Assembly: GCA_041689995.1 (NCBI GenBank)
Contig: JBDNFD010000089.1
Span: 1-5,420 of the forward strand
Direction of reading: 5' to 3'
Origin: DASSWG01 sp041689995
GTDB taxonomy: Bacteria; Bacteroidota; Bacteroidia; Flavobacteriales; Flavobacteriaceae
Length of the DNA stretch: 5,420 bases
Of this stretch, positions 5,260 through 5,420 are shown one piece after another (the stretch's first letter is position 1; each line of letters starts with the position of its first letter). The notes below the pieces were generated by a model. That model made no database searches. It saw nothing but the letters and a program-made list of their open reading frames with translations, and was not told the DNA's origin. The translations under genes and the position numbers were made by a program.

Positions 5260-5333
5260 ATTGTTTTTTTATTTTAAAGACTCAAGTTTCGCACCCATTA
5301 TTTAGAGGGTTTAAAACGATAATAAATAGCATG

Positions 5334-5358
5334 AAAACCAAGGGAAACCCTTGGTTTT
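5334..5358. repeat. Perfect 11-bp dyad between divergent genes
   Basis: AAAACCAAGGG (5334-5344) and CCCTTGGTTTT (5348-5358) are perfect inverted repeats separated by AAA. The shape (A-tract, G/C core, T-tract) is that of a bidirectional intrinsic terminator, yet it lies upstream of both flanking genes, with no visible gene running into it. It ends 4 nt before the -7-like box at 5363, so it would cover the -33 region of that promoter and could instead be an operator. Confidence 0.6.
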
Positions 5359-5362
5359 ATTG

Positions 5363-5370
5363 TATCTTTA
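5363..5370 (+). promoter_or_regulatory. Candidate -7 box of the right-edge gene
   Basis: TATCTTTA matches TAnnTTTG except at the last base and lies 25 nt before the ATG at 5396, the same geometry as at the other starts. No TTG is found at the expected distance; that stretch is occupied by the dyad. Confidence 0.35.
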
Positions 5371-5395
5371 AGTTACTAAACACAAAGTACAAAAC

Positions 5396-5420
5396 ATGCT
5401 ACAACACGAAGATATTGCTA
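5396..5420 (+). CDS. Start of a gene cut by the window edge
   Basis: An ATG behind an A-rich stretch (CACAAAGTACAAAAC) opens a frame reading MLQHEDIA up to the window end. Eight codons do not allow identification. Position behind a -7-like box supports it. An alternative frame from an ATG at 5331 is also open to the edge (30 codons, beginning MKTKGNPWF), but its first codons are the dyad, so it is less likely. Confidence 0.4.

Noticed and set aside
5381..5395. Minus-strand promoter for the secreted-protein gene (TACTTTG at 5387-5381)
   Set aside because: One base is missing between the two halves of the box and it would give a leader of more than 100 nt, unlike the other starts here.

Overview
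The window looks like a chromosomal segment from a member of the Flavobacteriia (Bacteroidota). The DNA is AT-rich and genes lack a Shine-Dalgarno sequence. Several starts sit 20-30 nt behind matches to the Bacteroidota -7 box TAnnTTTG, and the protein variants (the stand-alone MacB-type permease, the GAF-type methionine sulfoxide reductase and the YafV-type omega-amidase) read like flavobacterial ones. Genus cannot be decided from this window.

Layout from left to right. Bases 1-266 hold the end of a CRISPR array: 46-nt repeats, 30-nt spacers, three full repeats and a truncated terminal one. Its architecture fits type II-C, and it continues off the left edge. No cas gene is visible. A 140-nt spacer carrying a small dyad leads to a plus-strand MacB/FtsX-type ABC permease (407-1657). 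This is convergent with a minus-strand pair: a HIT-family protein (2217-2606) followed by a free methionine-(R)-sulfoxide reductase of the GAF family (1681-2151). Between these two lies a G/C-rich hairpin element with an oligo-T flank. Divergent from the HIT gene is an omega-amidase of the nitrilase superfamily (2732-3514). A 215-nt gap then holds a near-consensus promoter, a possible 21-codon leader ORF and a set of short direct and inverted repeats, followed by rlmB (3730-4485). The rlmB gene ends 3 bp from a convergent gene for a secreted protein of unknown function (4489-5259, minus). At the right edge there is a perfect 11-bp dyad, a -7-like box and the first eight codons of a probable plus-strand gene.

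Most of the window is housekeeping. Two neighbours share a methionine theme: fRMsr repairs oxidised free methionine, and the omega-amidase deamidates the 2-oxo acid amides produced in methionine salvage. This is a suggestion only, since they are on opposite strands. The part most worth following is the CRISPR tail. Read on the minus strand, each intact repeat contains TTG-N19-TATTTTAG, a fair match to the flavobacterial promoter consensus. One repeat variant hits that box exactly, and the truncated terminal repeat keeps the -7 part while losing the -33 part and the crRNA-tag part.
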